From contig NZ_CP042831.1 in NCBI RefSeq assembly GCF_008000935.1, forward strand, positions 2,356,001-2,420,000: a stretch of 64,000 nucleotides of DNA, in the 5' to 3' direction. The DNA is from Flavobacterium alkalisoli. GTDB taxonomy: Bacteria; Bacteroidota; Bacteroidia; Flavobacteriales; Flavobacteriaceae. Below, piece after piece: positions 8,704 through 17,309 of the stretch (positions are counted from its first letter, which is position 1; each line of letters starts with the position of its first letter). The notes under the pieces were generated by a model that was not told the DNA's origin, ran no database searches, and saw only the letters and a list, made by a program, of their open reading frames with translations. The position numbers and the translations under genes are program-made.

Positions 8704-9300
8704 ATGAAAAAGAGATCAATTTTAGGGAAAATGCTGTTAGGTATGGCTGTTTTCACTTTGTCTTTCGGAATGACTTCATGTAAAGACAATAAGGAAAAAG
8801 ACGCTACCGAAATGGCAGAAGACCAAAACGAGGAAAAGTTTGACGATACTAACGAGGCTAAAGAAGAAGACTCTGATTATCTTGTTTTTGCAGCCGATAC
8901 TCATATGAAGGAAATTGAGCTGGGCAAACTGGCACAGCAAAAAAGTACAAATGCCGATGTAAGGCAATATGCAGAAATGCTTATTACCGACCATACAAAG
9001 GCTCTTGAAGATTTAAAGAAAACAGCAGAAGCAAAAAACATATCGCTGCCCACAGCTTTAAGTGAAGACGGAAAAGACGCTTACAACAAACTAAGTGAGG
9101 AGAAAGCAGAAGATTTTGATAAGAAGTATGTGGATATGATGGTGGATGGTCATGAGAAGGCAATAGAGAAGATGGAGAAGGCCAGCGAAAAAGCAAATGA
9201 TGAAGATATAAGAATGTGGGCCGCCGATATGTTACCTACGCTGAAAACACATCAGGATGAAGCTGAAAGGCTTGAGGACAAGCTTGATGCAATGAAATAA
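8704..9300 (+). CDS. DUF4142 domain lipoprotein
   Basis: A 198-residue lipoprotein: signal peptide with lipobox MTSC (Cys at about 26), a highly charged Glu/Asp/Lys linker to residue 58, then a ferritin-like four-helix DUF4142 domain (60-198) with the family features ADTHMKEIELGKLAQQKSTNADVRQYAEMLITDH and HEKAIEKMEKA. DUF4142 proteins are periplasmic or envelope helical bundles often induced by stress; no enzyme activity is established. A tiny membrane-protein gene (9323) follows after 22 bases and shares its terminator. Confidence 0.92.
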   Translation: MKKRSILGKMLLGMAVFTLSFGMTSCKDNKEKDATEMAEDQNEEKFDDTNEAKEEDSDYLVFAADTHMKEIELGKLAQQKSTNADVRQYAEMLITDHTKALEDLKKTAEAKNISLPTALSEDGKDAYNKLSEEKAEDFDKKYVDMMVDGHEKAIEKMEKASEKANDEDIRMWAADMLPTLKTHQDEAERLEDKLDAMK

Positions 9301-9322
9301 TTATAAGAAGGGAGAAATTGCT

Positions 9323-9484
9323 ATGAAAAACCTTTTATTTATAATTGCTTTTGTACTAGTTATACTGTGGGCTTTAGGAAGTTTTGTGGTACATGTGGGA
9401 GGAGCACTGATTCACTTACTGCTGTTGGTTGCACTAATAGCGATATTGGTTAATGTTCTTAAAGGAAATAAGCCCCTGAACTAA
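9323..9484 (+). CDS. Small lmo0937-type membrane protein
   Basis: A 53-residue peptide, below usual ORF size cut-offs, starting MKNLLFIIAFVLVILWALG and containing a second hydrophobic helix with the family-like GGALIHLLLLVALIAILVNVL. The pattern (aromatic-rich helix, Gly-Gly-x-x-(I/V)-H-x-(L)4 and a short basic tail) matches the lmo0937/DUF5670 small membrane protein family, which in many bacteria sits beside stress genes. A purine-rich GGGAGA lies 9 bases before the ATG. It follows the DUF4142 gene by 22 bases and ends just before a strong terminator, so it is a real member of that operon. Confidence 0.85.
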   Translation: MKNLLFIIAFVLVILWALGSFVVHVGGALIHLLLLVALIAILVNVLKGNKPLN

Positions 9485-9504
9485 GAATACACAATGTTAT
9501 TAAG

Positions 9505-9533
9505 AAGCCGCTGCGATACATTCGCAGCGGCTT
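9505..9533 (+). terminator. Strong intrinsic terminator of the DUF4142 operon
   Basis: A perfect 11-base stem (AAGCCGCTGCG / CGCAGCGGCTT) with a 7-base loop is followed by TTTTTTG on the plus strand. Confidence 0.93.
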
Positions 9534-9572
9534 TTTTGTTTGTAGTGGTTTAGGTAGCTTTATTGTAATTAA

Positions 9573-9595
9573 AAACCCCGCCATTGGCGGGGTTT
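9573..9595 (-). terminator. Intrinsic terminator of the beta-oxidation operon
   Basis: The palindrome AAACCCCGCCA / TGGCGGGGTTT sits downstream of the leftward acyl-CoA dehydrogenase gene; on the minus strand it is followed by T residues (A-run at 9571-9575 on the plus strand). Confidence 0.85.
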
Positions 9596-9641
9596 AACAA
9601 ACTAAACTAAAAACGGAATTTTCATTTTACATTAGTGGTGA

Positions 9642-11441
9642 TTAATAAATGTAAGCGTTCTCGTCTACCAGTTTTGCTGCAATGGTTTCCCTTAGGGCTA
9701 CCACGTTAGGCATATTGGTATATTTAGTGAAGCGTTTTAGGCCCATAAGCATCATGCGTTGTTCGTCACCTTCTGCAAATGAAGCAATACCTTCTTTACC
9801 TTTAGTATTTACGGTGTCTACAGCTTTGTATAAGTATAACTGAGCCATAGCAATCTGTTCTTTTACGTTTTCTGCTCCTTTGTTCTTAGCTAGTTTCTCT
9901 GTTCTTAAGATAACAGATTCTGCCATATAGATCTCGATAAGGATATCTGAAGCAGCCATTAGTAATTGCTGGTGCTGATCCAGATCCGGACCGTATTTTT
10001 GTACGGCACTACCGGCAACCATAAGGAATGCTTTTTTAAGCTTACCTATAATTTCCTTCTCCTCTGCAAAAAGCTCAGAGTAATCCGGTTTATCAAACGA
10101 TGGGATACCCATAAGTTCCTCAGCTACTTTCATAGCAGGGCCTAAAAGGTCTACGTGGCCTTTCATTGCTTTCTTAACAAGCATGCCTACCGACAGCATA
10201 CGGTTAATTTCGTTTGTTCCTTCATAAATACGCGCAATCCTTGCATCTCTCCAGGCACTTTCCATCGGAGTATCTTCAGAGAAGCCCATACCTCCAAATA
10301 TCTGGATACCTTCGTCGCTACAGTTCTGGATATCTTCCGATACCGCCACTTTAAGGATAGAACACTCAATAGCAAATTCCTCAACGCCTTTAAGCTCTGC
10401 ATCCTGATGTGATTCACCAGCGGCTACACGAGCCTCAATACGGTCTTCTATACTTTTTGCGGCACGGTAGCATGCACTTTCTCCGGCATAAGCACTGGCA
10501 GCCATTTCAGCCAGTTTAGCACGTATGGCACCAAAGCTTGAAATAGCAGTGTTAAACTGTACTCTTTCGTTAGCATATTTAACCGCTCCCGAAATGGTTC
10601 TTCTTTGTGCATCAAGACATGCAGCAGCCAGTTTAATACGGCCTACGTTAAGGGCATTCATGGCAATTTTAAAACCATTGCCTCTTTCAGAAAGCATGTT
10701 CTCTACAGGTACTTTAGTCTCGTTAAAGAATACCTGACGGGTAGAGGAGGCACGAATACCCAGTTTATGTTCCTCTTCGTTCATAGAGATACCGTTACTT
10801 GGGTCATTCTCTACGATGAATCCGGTTATGTTTTTATCGTCTTCTATACGTGCAAACACAATAAACAGGCTACAGAATCCGGCATTAGATATCCACATTT
10901 TTTGTCCTGTAATCTTATAGTGTGTGCCGTCATCGCTAAGTACCGCTTTGGTTTTACCTGAGTTGGCATCACTACCTGCACCCGGCTCTGTAAGGCAGTA
11001 AGCACCAAACCATTCACCGCTGGCAAGCTTAGGTACATATTTCTTTTTCTGTTCTTCAGTTCCGTAAAGGGTAATTGGCATAGTACCAATACCTGTATGA
11101 GCACCAAATGCAGTTGAGAACGAACCCGTAGCACCCGAGATATAGTCACAAACCAGCATGGTAGAAACAAAGCCCATCCCCAGTCCGCCATACTCTTCCG
11201 GTACAGCTACACCAAGAAAGCCAAGCTCTCCTGCCTTCTCCATACACTCTTTGGTGTACGCATAATCCTTATTCTCAAAACGGTCTTTATGAGGCCATAA
11301 CTCACGATCAACAAATTCCTTAACCGTGTCACGCATCATAACCTGCTCTTCCGAAAAATCTTCGGGTGTGAATACATCTTCACATTTTGTTTCTTTTACA
11401 AGAAACTGACCGCCTCTTGTTATATCTTTTACTTCAGCCAT
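9642..11441 (-). CDS. Acyl-CoA dehydrogenase (FadE type)
   Basis: A 599-residue flavoenzyme for the first step of fatty-acid beta-oxidation: FAD-dependent desaturation of acyl-CoA, electrons passing to an electron-transfer flavoprotein. N-terminal domain to about residue 150 (PEEYGGLGMGFVSTMLV); middle beta-domain with YCLTEPGAGSDANSGKTKA and ITGQKMWISNAG; C-terminal helical domain with IQIFGGMGFSEDTPMESAWRDARIARIYEGTNEINRM, the family signature. An extra C-terminal extension (about 450-599) gives the length (about 590-600) of the Bacillus FadE and very-long-chain type. It is the last gene of an operon whose order (regulator, FadN, thiolase, FadE) matches Bacillus fadNAE. Confidence 0.93.
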   Translation of the reverse strand: MAEVKDITRGGQFLVKETKCEDVFTPEDFSEEQVMMRDTVKEFVDRELWPHKDRFENKDYAYTKECMEKAGELGFLGVAVPEEYGGLGMGFVSTMLVCDYISGATGSFSTAFGAHTGIGTMPITLYGTEEQKKKYVPKLASGEWFGAYCLTEPGAGSDANSGKTKAVLSDDGTHYKITGQKMWISNAGFCSLFIVFARIEDDKNITGFIVENDPSNGISMNEEEHKLGIRASSTRQVFFNETKVPVENMLSERGNGFKIAMNALNVGRIKLAAACLDAQRRTISGAVKYANERVQFNTAISSFGAIRAKLAEMAASAYAGESACYRAAKSIEDRIEARVAAGESHQDAELKGVEEFAIECSILKVAVSEDIQNCSDEGIQIFGGMGFSEDTPMESAWRDARIARIYEGTNEINRMLSVGMLVKKAMKGHVDLLGPAMKVAEELMGIPSFDKPDYSELFAEEKEIIGKLKKAFLMVAGSAVQKYGPDLDQHQQLLMAASDILIEIYMAESVILRTEKLAKNKGAENVKEQIAMAQLYLYKAVDTVNTKGKEGIASFAEGDEQRMMLMGLKRFTKYTNMPNVVALRETIAAKLVDENAYIY

Positions 11442-11446
11442 AATCT

Positions 11447-11561
11447 GCCCCCTAACCCCCAGAGGGGGAACACCTATTAGGGGTAAATAGGGTTTTAGTT
11501 ATACGTATATTTATATTTTAGTAATTTTTAAAACTCCCCCTTTGGGGGATGGGGGGCTACA
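11447..11561. repeat. GC-rich REP-like elements inside the beta-oxidation operon
   Basis: Two palindromic pieces lie between the thiolase and the acyl-CoA dehydrogenase: one at about 11450-11490 (CCCCCTAACCCCCAGAGGGG and a following ACACCTATTAGGGG) and one at 11536-11561 (CTCCCCCTTTGGGGGATGGG). They resemble the C-rich dispersed repeat near 29342 and the CCCCTCTTGAGAGGGG parts at 57.8-59.5 kb. In RNA each could fold as a hairpin within the operon transcript. Confidence 0.6.
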
Positions 11562-12740
11562 TTAATTCATAAATTCCCGCAGCCCCTTGTCCGGTACCTA
11601 CACACATGGTAACCATACCGTATTTGCTTCCGCGGTTTTTCATTTCATCAAATAACTGAACAGACAGTTTTGCACCTGTACATCCCAATGGGTGACCTAG
11701 TGCAATAGCACCTCCGTTTACGTTTACAATATCCTTATTAAGTCCAAGCTCACGGATAACAGCAAGCGACTGAGAAGCAAAAGCTTCGTTAAGCTCAATA
11801 AGTTCGATGTCATTTAGCTTCAATCCGGCCATTTCCACAGCCTTTGGAATAGCTTTTACAGGTCCAATACCCATAATTCTTGGTTCTACACCGGCAGCTG
11901 CATAGCTTACCAGTCGTGCAATAGGCTCAAGGTTAAGTTCCTTAACCATTTCTTCGCTCATTACCATTACAAAAGCGGCACCATCACTCATTTGAGATGA
12001 AGTACCCGCTGTAACGCTACCATCGGCAGCAAATACAGGGCGAAGTTTACCAAGTGCCTCAACGGAAGTATCGGCACGCGGACCTTCGTCTTTTGTTACA
12101 GTATAATTTTTAGTAGCTCTTTTACCATTAGAATCTACATAAACCTGCTCTACTGTAATAGGTACAATCTGTTTGTCAAATTTTCCTTCTGCCTGTGCTT
12201 TCAGTGCTTTTTGGTGTGACTGATAGCCAAACTCATCCTGGTCTTCACGGCTTACATTGTATTTTTTAGCAACCGCTTCGGCAGTAAGTCCCATTCCCCA
12301 GTAGTAGTCCTCATGGCCGTTTTTAGCCAGTTGGTAATCCGGTACCGGTTTATAACCTCCCATAGGGATGTAGCTCATGCTTTCTGCACCGCCTGCAATA
12401 ATACAATTAGCCATTCCGCTTTTGTATTTTGGCAGTAGCCATAGCAATAGTTTCCAGTCCCGATGCACAGTAACGGTTCACAGTAACTCCCGGCACATCC
12501 TCAACCTTAAAGTCCCATAAGGGAAATAAGTCGGGCAAAGTTTAAGCCCTGTTCGGCTTCCGGCATGGCGTTACCCACCATTACGTCATCAATTCTTGTT
12601 TTGTCCAGCTGCGGAAGTTCATTCATGATATACTGAATGGTTTCTGCGGCCAGTTCGTCAGGTCGTTTGAATCTAAAAACTCCTTTGGGAGCTTTCCCTA
12701 CCGCAGTACGATAGGCCTTAACGATATATGCTGTTTTCAT
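11557..12740 (-). pseudogene. Acetyl-CoA C-acyltransferase (thiolase), broken by two frameshifts
   Basis: This is a type-II thiolase (3-ketoacyl-CoA thiolase, last step of beta-oxidation). Reading leftward, the first 77 residues (MKTAYIVKAYRTAVGKAPKG to ARLISLMGL) are in one frame; a single extra base in a T run (AAA at 12509-12511 on the plus strand) then shifts the frame. Removing it gives [20 protein letters not shown], which contains the catalytic Cys. A second extra base (plus-strand T run 12420-12423) shifts again, after which the normal thiolase continues ([17 protein letters not shown] to the end, with NGGAIALGHPLGCTGAK and CVGTGQGAA). Removing both bases restores a 393-codon gene of normal family length. 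As written, no full-length enzyme is made. Either a real pseudogene or two homopolymer indels from sequencing. Confidence 0.85.
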
Positions 12741-12812
12741 TTTTATTAGATTTTGAATTTAATTTTGAATTAGCCGAATCATTTAAAATTTATAATTCAG
12801 CATTCAAAATAA

Positions 12813-15203
12813 TTAGTTACGAAGCGGTTTCCCTTTAGTTAACATGTGCTGAATACGTTCCAGAGTCTTTCTTTCACCACATAGTGACAGGAATGCCTCT
12901 CTTTCTAAATCAAGAAGGTACTGCTCTGTAACCAGTGTAGGTTCGCTAAGGTCGCCACCGGCCATAACATAAGCCAGTTTGTTGGCAATTTTCTTATCGT
13001 GTTCAGAGATGTAATGTCCTGCTTCCATACTGTCGGTTCCTACAAGGAACATACCCAGTGCCTGTTTGCCAAGTACTTTTACATCGTTACGTTTCACCGG
13101 TTGTGTGTAACCCGCTTCGGCAAGAAGCTTAGCATGTTTTTTAGCTTCGGCAATCTGCCTGTCTTTGTTTACAACAACCACGTCTTTACCATGCTGAAGG
13201 ATACCAAGATCGTAAGCCTCGTAAGCCGAAGTTGAAACCTTTGCCATACCTATGGTAAGGAAGTATTCCTGTAGTACGTTAAGTTCTACGTCGTTTTTAC
13301 GGAATGTGTCGGCTGCACGAAGCGCCATCTCTTTAGATCCGCCACCGCCCGGGATAACCCCAACGCCAAATTCAACAAGCCCGATGTAGGTTTCGGCAGC
13401 AGCCACAACCTTATCGGCATGCATGCTCATTTCACAGCCTCCGCCCAATGTCATACCGTGAGGGGCAACCACTACCGGTATAGCCGAGTAGCGTACACGC
13501 ATCATAGTGTCCTGGAACATTTTTATAGCCATATTAAGCTCGTCATATTCCTGTTCTACAGCCATCATGAATATCATACCAATATTAGCACCTACCGAGA
13601 AGTTGGCTGCCTGGTTACCTATAACAAGGCCGTCATATTCTTTTTCGGCAAGGTCTATGGCTTTGTTTATGCCCTGAAGCACACCACCGCCAATGGTATT
13701 CATTTTAGACTGGAACTCAAGGTTAAGGATACCGTCGCCAAGGTCTTGTATGATGGCATCGCTGTTGCTCCATACCTTTTTGCTTTCGCGAATGTTGTTA
13801 AGTATGATAAATGCATCCTGACCCGGAATTTTTTTCTGGGATTTTGATGCAATGTCGTAGTAATAAGTATTTCCTTCTTTTACAGTGTAGAAGCTTGTAT
13901 TGCCCGATGCCAGCATATCGTTAACCCATGCTGCCGGAGCAAGCCCTTCGGCTTTCATAAGTTCGATACCTTTTTCAACACCTATGGCATCCCATATTTC
14001 AAACGGACCGTTTTCCCAGCCAAATCCGGCTTTCATGGCATCGTCTATTTTGTAAAGGTCGTCGGTGATTTCCGGTATGCGGTTAGAAACATAAGCGAAC
14101 ATACCTGTAAAGTTCTTGCGGTAAAATTCGCCTGCCTTATCAGTACCTTTTACCAGCACCTTAAAGCGGTTTATAGGCTTATCTATAGTTTTGGTAAGCT
14201 CCAGGGTAGCAAAAGAAGCTTTCTTTTGCGGGCGGTACTCCATAGTGTCTAAATCCAAAGAAAGGATGTCTTTGTCCACTTTTTTGTAAAAGCCCTGTCC
14301 GGTTTTGCTTCCCAGCCATTTTTTTTCCATCATGGTGTCGATAAAGCCCGGAACTTTAAACAGTTCGTGAACCTCATCGTTAGGACAGTTCTCATAAATA
14401 CCGTTTGCAACATGTACAAGAGTATCAAGGCCTACCACATCTACCGTACGGAAGGTAGCCGACTTAGGGCGGCCAATAACCGGACCTGTAAGTTTGTCTA
14501 CTTCCTCTACGGTTAAGCCCATTTCCTTAACCTGGTGGAAAAGGCTCATAATGCCATAGATACCAATACGGTTACCTATAAAAGCAGGGGTGTCTTTAGC
14601 AACTACCGATGTTTTACCAAGGTACTGCTCACCATAGTTATTTAAAAAGTCCAGTACTTCCTGTGAAGTTTTAGGACCCGGTATAATTTCAAAGAGTTTT
14701 AAGTATCGTGGCGGATTAAAGAAGTGTGTTCCGCAAAAATGTTTCTGGAAGTCCTCGCTGCGCCCTTCGCTCATAAAGTGGATAGGGATACCCGAGGTAT
14801 TTGATGTGATAAGTGTTCCCGGTTTACGGTATTTTTCTATCTGTTCAAATACTTTTTGTTTAATGTCAAGCCTTTCTACAACTACTTCAATTACCCAGTC
14901 GCAATTGGCAATTTTAGGAAGATCGTCATCTATATTACCGGTAGATATCCTTGATGCAAATTTCTGGTGGTAAATAGGGGAGGGTTTCGATTTAAGGGAG
15001 TTGGCAAGGTGCTCGTTAACAATTCTGTTTCTTACTACCTTATCGTCCAGCGTTAGCCCTTTTTTCTTTTCGGCTTCCGTAAGTTCTTTTGGTGCAATAT
15101 CCAGCAAAAGAACCTCAACACCTATATTGGCAAAATGGGCAGCAATTGCTGATCCCATAATACCGGAGCCTATTACGGCCGCCTTTTTAATAGTGCGTTT
15201 CAT
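12813..15203 (-). CDS. 3-hydroxyacyl-CoA dehydrogenase / enoyl-CoA hydratase (FadN type)
   Basis: A 796-residue bifunctional beta-oxidation enzyme that hydrates trans-2-enoyl-CoA and oxidises the 3-hydroxyacyl-CoA with NAD. The order of domains is that of Bacillus FadN: N-terminal Rossmann NAD domain (VIGSGIMGSAIAAHFANIG, residues 8-30), 3-hydroxyacyl-CoA dehydrogenase C-terminal domain (to about 330 and a second copy), then an enoyl-CoA hydratase/isomerase (crotonase) domain from about residue 470 with TLGGGCEMSMHADKVVAAAE and GLVEFGVGVIPGGGG. In E. coli FadB the crotonase domain is at the other end. It lies between the MarR gene and the thiolase in one operon. Confidence 0.94.
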   Translation of the reverse strand: MKRTIKKAAVIGSGIMGSAIAAHFANIGVEVLLLDIAPKELTEAEKKKGLTLDDKVVRNRIVNEHLANSLKSKPSPIYHQKFASRISTGNIDDDLPKIANCDWVIEVVVERLDIKQKVFEQIEKYRKPGTLITSNTSGIPIHFMSEGRSEDFQKHFCGTHFFNPPRYLKLFEIIPGPKTSQEVLDFLNNYGEQYLGKTSVVAKDTPAFIGNRIGIYGIMSLFHQVKEMGLTVEEVDKLTGPVIGRPKSATFRTVDVVGLDTLVHVANGIYENCPNDEVHELFKVPGFIDTMMEKKWLGSKTGQGFYKKVDKDILSLDLDTMEYRPQKKASFATLELTKTIDKPINRFKVLVKGTDKAGEFYRKNFTGMFAYVSNRIPEITDDLYKIDDAMKAGFGWENGPFEIWDAIGVEKGIELMKAEGLAPAAWVNDMLASGNTSFYTVKEGNTYYYDIASKSQKKIPGQDAFIILNNIRESKKVWSNSDAIIQDLGDGILNLEFQSKMNTIGGGVLQGINKAIDLAEKEYDGLVIGNQAANFSVGANIGMIFMMAVEQEYDELNMAIKMFQDTMMRVRYSAIPVVVAPHGMTLGGGCEMSMHADKVVAAAETYIGLVEFGVGVIPGGGGSKEMALRAADTFRKNDVELNVLQEYFLTIGMAKVSTSAYEAYDLGILQHGKDVVVVNKDRQIAEAKKHAKLLAEAGYTQPVKRNDVKVLGKQALGMFLVGTDSMEAGHYISEHDKKIANKLAYVMAGGDLSEPTLVTEQYLLDLEREAFLSLCGERKTLERIQHMLTKGKPLRN

Positions 15204-15272
15204 TTTTTATAGTATGTATTTTAGTTGTTTGTGAAAATGAAACAGCCCCGGTAAAGGCGGTTTCATCTCTTA

Positions 15273-15743
15273 TTATTTTGTTACTGTTTTTTCTGCTTCA
15301 TTCTCTTCGCCGGCATATATCTGCTTTTCTGAGATGAGCTCGTTTATTACTTCGGCCACCTCAACAAAGTGATCCAGCTTTTGTTGAGACAGGCGTTGTT
15401 TTACTGCCTCATTAAACTTTAGTACTACTTCCTTAGAGAGTTCTCTTTTTTCCCTGCCCAGTTTGGTAAGGTGAATAATAACCCCACGGCCGTCTACAGG
15501 ATTTTTTTTACGGACAATAAGTCCTTTTTCTTCCATTGATTTTAAAGTACGCGTAAGGCTGGTTGCCTCCATTCCCATTTGCGGGCCCAATGCCGTAGAA
15601 GAAATTCCTTTCTCTTTGTCTATGGAAAGCAAAGCAAACCCAATGGACATTGTTGCACCATATTTACCTGCCTCTTCGTTGTACATTCTTGCTACTGCCT
15701 GCCAGGTTGCCCTAAGGATGTAATCTATAGTTTTGTCTTTCAT
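15273..15743 (-). CDS. MarR family transcriptional regulator of the beta-oxidation operon
   Basis: A 156-residue winged-helix protein with MarR features: LSIDKEKGISSTALGPQMGMEATSLTRTLKSMEEKGLIVRKKNPVDGRGVIIHLT, which contains the recognition helix and the beta-wing (DGR). It is the first gene of the leftward FadN/thiolase/FadE operon (70 bases before the FadN gene). MarR proteins bind palindromic operators as dimers and respond to small ligands; by context an acyl-CoA or fatty acid is the natural candidate ligand. A 12-base palindrome at 15778-15789, upstream of the -7 box, is a likely autoregulatory operator. Confidence 0.92.
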   Translation of the reverse strand: MKDKTIDYILRATWQAVARMYNEEAGKYGATMSIGFALLSIDKEKGISSTALGPQMGMEATSLTRTLKSMEEKGLIVRKKNPVDGRGVIIHLTKLGREKRELSKEVVLKFNEAVKQRLSQQKLDHFVEVAEVINELISEKQIYAGEENEAEKTVTK

Positions 15744-15757
15744 ATATATTGGTTTCT

Positions 15758-15765
15758 CAAAGGTA
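15758..15765 (-). promoter_or_regulatory. TAnnTTTG (-7) promoter element of the marR-fad operon
   Basis: Read on the minus strand the sequence is TACCTTTG, a match to the Bacteroidetes -7 consensus, 15-22 bases before the MarR start codon. Confidence 0.6.
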
Positions 15766-15777
15766 ATGAAAATTTAT

Positions 15778-15789
15778 TATGCATGCATA
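15778..15789. promoter_or_regulatory. Perfect palindrome, candidate MarR operator
   Basis: TATGCATGCATA is a perfect 12-base palindrome (imperfect symmetry extends several bases on each side), just upstream of the -7 box of the MarR-led operon, over the expected -33/spacer region. Position and symmetry suit a dimeric repressor site. Confidence 0.6.
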
Positions 15790-15822
15790 TTAAATTTAAA
15801 ATAATTTTATCTAAAATTAAAA

Positions 15823-15844
15823 AACTCTCCTAATATGGAGAGTT
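15823..15844 (-). terminator. Intrinsic terminator of the 15925-17268 pair
   Basis: AACTCTCC / GGAGAGTT stem, 6-base loop, followed on the minus strand by TTTTTAAT. It lies beyond the stop of the leftward gene 15925-16557. Confidence 0.8.
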
Positions 15845-15924
15845 AAATATACGCAATACTGCGGTATTCTTAAATATTATGCGTGAATATTATCAGTTAA
15901 GTAAATGTTATTTTTGCAGAGCTG

Positions 15925-16557
15925 CTAAGCCTCTGGTATCGGCGTGTGTTTATCCAGATTATTGTTTGAAGCAGGTGCCAAACCTTTCTTTACATTAGGA
16001 AAGGTTACCTGTTGCCGTATTACTTTCCATGAACTTGTTAAGGATGCTTCAGGAAAATATTTATAAGTATCAGGATATATGTTAACCTGATTGAAAATCA
16101 AGCAGGATAAAACAATCCTTTCACCTGTTTTAAGTATTATTAGAGTATAAAACATCTGATTCCATACAGAGTTTTGGGCAAAACTATGTTTATATAATGC
16201 ATATGGTAAAAACAATACTACTTTTTTTATATCCCGATCTCTAAAAATCAGTTCACCGCTTTTATCCGAATAATAATACTCACCTGTACTTAACCTGATA
16301 TTAAATGTACTATCTTCATTAAATTTCTTATGATTATAGTATATAAGTAGGGTAGGTAATACTATAGCGATCAAAAAAAACGATATACCAATACCTAATG
16401 ACATTAATAAAACCTGAACAGCCAGTACTAAATCTTCAAAAAATATTAATGATAGCGGTACTAAACCAGTGACAAAAAATATTAAAAATATTTTTCTAAG
16501 CGGAGTAGTAATATACTTTTTTTTGTTTGAGTAAAAATTGAATTTTCTTTCAGTCAT
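15925..16557 (-). CDS. Membrane protein with two N-terminal helices, unknown
   Basis: A 210-residue protein: basic N-terminus (SNKKKYITTPLRK), two transmembrane segments (about residues 23-43 and 48-75), then a soluble part of about 130 residues with beta character (FNIRLSTGEYYYSDKSGELIFRDRDIKKVVLFLP) that looks like a PH-like domain. Family not recognised. Its ATG directly follows the stop codon of the DUF2071 gene with no gap, so translation is probably coupled. Together they form a two-gene unit ended by the terminator at 15823-15844. Confidence 0.75.
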   Translation of the reverse strand: MTERKFNFYSNKKKYITTPLRKIFLIFFVTGLVPLSLIFFEDLVLAVQVLLMSLGIGISFFLIAIVLPTLLIYYNHKKFNEDSTFNIRLSTGEYYYSDKSGELIFRDRDIKKVVLFLPYALYKHSFAQNSVWNQMFYTLIILKTGERIVLSCLIFNQVNIYPDTYKYFPEASLTSSWKVIRQQVTFPNVKKGLAPASNNNLDKHTPIPEA

Positions 16558-17268
16558 TTAAATAGTTTTTGGTATACTTCGCCACTCATGCTCTATATTG
16601 TGCATCAATAGGGCATTGTCAAACTGTATTGATCCTTCGGGGAAAAGATTTTTATCGTTAAAGTAAGACGATTCTACTTTTGTAATATCAAGGGGTTTTA
16701 CCTGCCATGTGTAGGTATCCAGTATTACACTGTCCAGCCCTGAATTGCATGGTGTGTAACCAATGCTGCCTCCTTTTAAAAAAGCTGATGCTGTTTCCAT
16801 ATCGCCAAATATAGACTCCGAATTAAATTCGTTGGTTTCGCTAGCCTCAATATTCATAAAAGTGGCATCACTGCTTGTAAAACTAAGGGCATAATGTTTT
16901 CCCGCTTCCGAGACATTAAACTTAGCTTTATAATGTTTGCCCGGAAAAATCCTTCCACCGGCAATAGCATTAATGGTAGAGGAGGTATCTCTTCTGGGTA
17001 TATAAACTCCTCCTTTCGTTTCACCATTTTCATCCCATTCTATAGCAAAGCGATGGGCAGCATTTTCAGAATTTACCCCAATAAACTGTGGTAATCCTTT
17101 AGGACGTATGTTTTTTAACCTGATTAGGCAAATACCCACAATAGCTTTACCATTTTGCAGTTTAGGCCTGAAAGGGTAGGGAAGCAGATTCTGTATTACC
17201 TTCGGATCGGCAGTATAGTTAATTAAAATACGCCTTTCTATATATCCGTGAAGGTTAGATATTTTCAT
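16558..17268 (-). CDS. DUF2071 domain protein (YqjF family)
   Basis: A 236-residue soluble protein of the DUF2071 family: ILINYTADPKVIQNLLPYPFRP near residue 15, GICLIRLKNIRPKGLP, then YIPRRDTSSTINAIAGGRIFPGKHYKAKF and a conserved end part. The family has a fold related to SRPBCC or acetoacetate decarboxylase-like domains; biochemical function unknown. It is followed without a gap by the membrane gene 15925-16557. Single-copy here, with no functional neighbours that explain it. Confidence 0.88.
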   Translation of the reverse strand: MKISNLHGYIERRILINYTADPKVIQNLLPYPFRPKLQNGKAIVGICLIRLKNIRPKGLPQFIGVNSENAAHRFAIEWDENGETKGGVYIPRRDTSSTINAIAGGRIFPGKHYKAKFNVSEAGKHYALSFTSSDATFMNIEASETNEFNSESIFGDMETASAFLKGGSIGYTPCNSGLDSVILDTYTWQVKPLDITKVESSYFNDKNLFPEGSIQFDNALLMHNIEHEWRSIPKTI

Positions 17269-17309
17269 GGTAAGGTTTTTATTACTATAAAAATACTAAA
17301 AAAGCACTT

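Noticed and set aside
9186..9196. Leftward ORFs over the DUF4142 gene (8776-9196)
   Set aside because: Lys/Glu-rich real gene gives low-complexity shadows on the other strand; no family features.
12507..12740. Two separate small thiolase-like genes
   Set aside because: The two ORFs are pieces of one thiolase joined by two one-base insertions; the intermediate piece is in the third frame.
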